A stretch of DNA of 30,693 bases from Dunaliella salina. Lineage: Eukaryota; Chlorophyta; Chlorophyceae; Chlamydomonadales; Dunaliellaceae. The position numbers and the translations under genes are program-made. Positions 27,894 through 30,693 of this stretch are shown here, one piece after another; positions within the stretch are counted from its first letter, which is position 1; every line of letters begins with the position of its first letter. A model generated the notes under the pieces. The model made no database searches. It was not told the DNA's origin and saw only the letters and a list, made by a program, of their open reading frames with translations. The stretch spans positions 409,054-439,746 of the forward strand of contig MU069560.1 in NCBI GenBank assembly GCA_002284615.2. The letters run 5' to 3'.

Positions 27894-30175
27894 GTGAGTG
27901 TGGTCATGCGCTGACAAGCATTTAAGGGATCCAAGTGTCGCTTCTGGCATCATGAGTCAGTTCAAAATGGGATATTTTGTATGGACATGCATCAACCAAA
28001 AGGGATTCTTGAGATGATTGTGACAGCATCAGGCCGCGAGTACAAACACTGGAGTGCTGCACTGCGCTATAGATGGTCACTATGCTCCTTGACTTAAACT
28101 GCAGACGTTGCAAACCATCTTTTTATTCTGCAGGTGGTAGGCAGTCCCACTGATCCTACAGGCGTGACATTGGTGCACGCCCCCATAGCTGCCTTGCCTG
28201 TTGCCTTCCCACGAAAGCAATTCTTGCATGTGAGTGGATTAGTATCTGTCCTCTTACGGATGCTCCTCATCCCTGTGATTGGCCAATTCCAAACTTGTGT
28301 TTCAAATGTGCCCTGTCAAAAAAATGACATTTGTAGGGTTCGCAGAAACGTTATGTGGCGAAATGGTTTCACGTTATATAACGTTATATAACGTTATAAA
28401 CGTTATATACGTTATATACTTAGATTTCAAGTTCAGCAAATCGTAACTTCAAGGGTATCACTGGATAGCTCTGAATGAGTAGAGACCGTTAACCCAATTT
28501 ACTTTGAGCAAAAAAATGAGATGGTGATTGAAAAAAAGTGTCACAAAGTCAGAGTTTGCGCCAAGCGCGTAAAACATCCTTATACAAAGCTCCCTTGGAA
28601 AGTGCGCTTGCCTAGCACCTGCTGCACGGTGTAGTGGTCCCTGGCAGACTTGGCAGGGTTGTCACTGGCCAGGTGACTGGCCAAATCCTTCCCACATACT
28701 GCCTCCCCGCCCCTGTTGCACACCAGCCTGCACTGCCAAGGCTTGGCAAAGGCTTGCCTGGGCCTTTCCTCATCAACACAGGCTTCAACCATGCCCAATA
28801 CTCAGCGCGGACTTTCCCACCACTGGACATAGAGCTCAGCTTAGCCTGCCTAAGCTGTGCTGCACTGCGCCTCAAATTTCTCCTTGTCCTCCCTGGCCTC
28901 TTCATCCTCTCCCTCGTGCCTCAGCACCACTTCCAAATTCACTCATCCTAATCAATNCGACTGAGCACTTCACAGTGAACACGAAACTCAAAGGGTTGCA
29001 ACCACGAAATCGTGAAACTTCAGTGTGAACTTCTTCGAATATGACGTTATATAACGTTATATATAACGTTATTGATAACGTTATATATAACGTATAACTT
29101 TATAACGTATAACATAACAAGATCCAAACTCAAATATACGGGTTATATACTTATGTTATAAATATAACGTTATATATAACTATAACGTTTGTGCGAACCC
29201 TAGACATTTGTGTTGCTTAACAAGCAAGGCTCAGCCAACTCCTTCCTTGTGCAAATGTGGCTCGCACTTAGCCTGGAGGCACAGTTTCTCCTCTGCTGAT
29301 CTTGTACTTATCATGAAGTAGCATGATTTGGACCTGTCAAACACTGTAAATTTCAGCATTTTTGGTTGTCAAGCACAATGTTAGCTTTCAAGCCTGTTGC
29401 ACCTTCAGAGCCTATCAGGTTCATACATCGACTTGCACAACCATTTCAATCATTCCTGTGGACCTTATGGTTGAGGAAATGAAAGACGTGCAGTTGACTA
29501 ACATGTCAGGAATTTAGAATTCAAATTTGAATCCTTGGTTGTCCTCTTTCCCTTCTCCAGAATTTTTCCTCCAGTCCAGGCTGCTTTTGCTTTCATGATC
29601 TTGCCTTTGTTCCAGGCCAAGTCTGTGCAGCCGCTGTTTAATGTGATGGTGGATGCAGTCGCTAAGGATGAGCAGTACCTTGAGGATACCCTTCAGGCAG
29701 CAGCGAGGTAAGGGGAAAATAATGCTTGAAAATGGCACACTCTGCCTTCTAACAGCTCGTGTTGGTATTCTTTTTAAGGCTCGCATGCTTAAAAAGCCTG
29801 ATCATGATGAATCCATGGGCCGGTTTAAAGTATCTTTCAGTGCGCATACTTCTTTCCTTTGATGATAAAGCTGTGTGATCTCTTCAACGACATCTGTACA
29901 CAAACATAGCAGTCCACACTATAACGGATGTCAGTCCTTTTTCTACACCTATGCAGAATGTCAACGGTGCACGCAGCTGGCCATCATGCACACTTAAATC
30001 CTGCCTCTTGTCATTTTCATGTAGGCAGGATACCTTCACGCAGCGCCTGCTGGACATCTTGCGCTCTTCACGAGCACGCCGTGCCTCCCTTGCCACAGCT
30101 GGCCGGCCTGAGGTGTGCCTGGGCATCCACCGCACTGACTACATGCTGGACACGCCCAGCGAAGGTTTCTTGCAG
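27771..30175 (+). CDS. GSS: Glutathione synthetase, 5' part (exons 1-4, gene runs off window)
   Basis: Exons 27771-27893, 28134-28229, 29616-29707 and 30025-30175 join in phase to give the first 154 residues. Eukaryotic glutathione synthetase adds glycine to gamma-glutamylcysteine using ATP. Matches in family order are the N-terminal helix (LSDAQLDELASDAMVWASQH), VTLVHAPIAALPVAFP, QPLFNVMVDAVAKDEQYL, RQDTFTQRLLDIL, and VCLGIHRTDYMLD, which corresponds to the LGLNRSDYM segment of animal enzymes. The ATG at 27771 is the first in frame and gives the usual N-terminal length. Introns are 240, 1386 and 317 bp. The second holds an 869-bp transposon, and another element lies beyond exon 4. The ATP-grasp part lies outside the window. 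Confidence 0.9.
28134..28229 (+). CDS. GSS: GSS exon 2
   Basis: Acceptor TTTTTATTCTGCAG, donor GTGAGT, phase 0 both ends. Encodes VVGSPTDPTGVTLVHAPIAA then LPVAFPRKQFLH, matching the family's APF-L-P segment. Confidence 0.9.
28326..28333 (+). repeat. 8-bp target site duplication, left
   Basis: GACATTTG directly before the element, repeated exactly at 29203-29210. Confidence 0.9.
28334..29202. mobile_element. Non-autonomous hAT-like DNA transposon, 869 bp, in GSS intron 2
   Basis: The terminal inverted repeats agree at 20 of 21 positions. The left end starts TAGGGTTCGCAGAAACG and the right end, reversed, starts TAGGGTTCGCACAAACG. An exact 8-bp duplication GACATTTG flanks it. The length of the duplication and the TAGGG-type ends fit the hAT superfamily. 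Just inside both ends are many copies of ATAACGTTAT (28369-28425 and 29043-29190), like the subterminal transposase-binding repeats of hAT elements. The GC-rich centre may hold a zinc-finger remnant. No full transposase is present. The insertion lies wholly in an intron. Confidence 0.85.
28580..28798 (-). pseudogene. Possible hAT transposase zinc-finger remnant inside the element
   Basis: A minus-strand frame of 72 codons contains KPWQCRLVCNRGGEAVCG, then DLASHLASDNPAKSARDHYT. The arrangement W-x-C...C...NP...H resembles the N-terminal zinc finger of some hAT transposases. It is short, with a third Cys in an odd place, and other frames overlap it, so this is tentative. Confidence 0.3.
29203..29210 (+). 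repeat. 8-bp target site duplication, right
   Basis: GACATTTG directly after the element, identical to 28326-28333. Confidence 0.9.
29616..29707 (+). CDS. GSS: GSS exon 3
   Basis: Acceptor TTGCCTTTGTTCCAG, donor GAG|GTAAGG; phase 0 start, phase 2 end. Encodes AKSVQPLFNVMVDAVAKDEQ then YLEDTLQAAA, matching the family helix that follows the APF segment. Confidence 0.9.
30025..30175 (+). CDS. GSS: GSS exon 4 (3' boundary uncertain)
   Basis: The acceptor TTTTCATGTAG starts in phase 2, completing the Arg codon before QDTFTQRLLDIL; then VCLGIHRTDYMLD and PSEGFLQ. The family continues with a V/I-E-x-N-T motif right after this Gln. A phase-0 end here would need a GC donor (CAG|GCAGGT). A normal GT donor at 30180 would add Ala and end in phase 1. 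Confidence 0.85.
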
Positions 30176-30277
30176 GCAGGTGCAAGTGTGTGTGGATTTG
30201 GATGTGGATTTGGGTGTGGGTGGGTGAGTGGGTGGGTGGGTGGGCATGCTTGATGTGGCGGATAGAAGTGCCTTTTT

Positions 30278-30493
30278 TAAGGTTGGCCAGTTACATATGT
30301 CAGAATCCCAGATACGTATGAAGTCCCTAGTCATACGATACTTGATATTGTATTGCGATCCGTACTCATATTTTTTATACCTTTTCTACACCTTTCACAC
30401 ATCTTTTAGGGAGACATGGACTGTATTATACCCGTATTTTCGTACCCATTATTTTCTACATATATTATGCACCCACAGATCTGGCCAACCCTA
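30278..30493. mobile_element. Short hAT-like MITE, 216 bp, in the GSS intron after exon 4
   Basis: The ends are TAAGGTTGGCCAG (left) and, reversed from the right, TAGGGTTGGCCAG. The flanking 8-mers are GCCTTTTT (30270-30277) and GCATTTTT (30494-30501), a 7 of 8 match, consistent with a target duplication. The inside is AT-rich with no coding potential. It shares the TARGGTT start with the larger element in intron 2 but is a different family. Confidence 0.65.
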
Positions 30494-30693
30494 GCATTTT
30501 TTTGCTGGGCAACATGATGCATGCAGGGCTAAATAGTGGCATGCTTCGAACATTAGGGGACCCAGGGGTGCAAATCCTGTAGGACAAGGGGTAAGCGTTG
30601 CAAGCAACGCGGAAAATTGGCGAAGCCCACTCGAGCATTTGTGCATGCTTGATTATGTGTGTGCATGTGTGTATGTGCATGCAGGGATGTATG

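Noticed and set aside
28634..28951. 105-codon plus-strand frame inside the hAT-like element
   Set aside because: Composition is unlike a protein and it overlaps the minus-strand zinc-finger-like frame.

Overview
The window looks like nuclear DNA from a green alga, most likely a chlorophycean. A Dunaliella-like genome is my best guess from long introns, moderate GC, abundant (CA)n/(TG)n tracts and Gln/Ser-rich proteins; this is inference. Genes are split by GT-AG introns, so most long open frames are chance. I recognise no rRNA, tRNA or CRISPR array. There is one 695-base N gap and several single N bases.

Right half (about 14.1-30.7 kb). Two genes stand head to head. On the minus strand, from about 27.6 kb down to 14.1 kb, lies a 13-exon gene for a large OPR-like protein ending in a RAP domain, a class of organellar RNA-binding factor. 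All but one of its twelve internal junctions fit in reading phase at the exon ends given here; the exon 12/13 join has more than one possible solution. On the plus strand from 27771 and running off the window is eukaryotic glutathione synthetase (GSS): the first four exons are visible, giving 154 residues. Two of its introns each hold a short element with terminal inverted repeats beginning TAGGGTT or TAAGGTT and an 8-bp target duplication, the signature of non-autonomous hAT transposons.

Left half (1-14.1 kb). This part is repeat-rich and gene-poor. It holds degenerate minisatellites, dinucleotide tracts, a cluster of palindromes next to a zinc-finger ORF, a broken R2-type LINE C-terminus (zinc knuckle plus PD-ExK endonuclease), and two tandem units each ending in a foldback. 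Three isolated coding exons of unrecognised genes are also present. An exact 416-bp duplication (5996-6411 = 10687-11102), each copy ending at an N on the inner side, suggests the 4.3 kb between them was wrongly placed in the assembly.

Most striking observation. In the RAP gene, four introns carry tandem repeats whose last unit runs across the 3' splice site into the exon (exons 7, 10, 11 and 13), and one 5' splice site opens directly into a (GT)n microsatellite. Simple-sequence expansion seems to have occurred repeatedly at the splice junctions of this gene.
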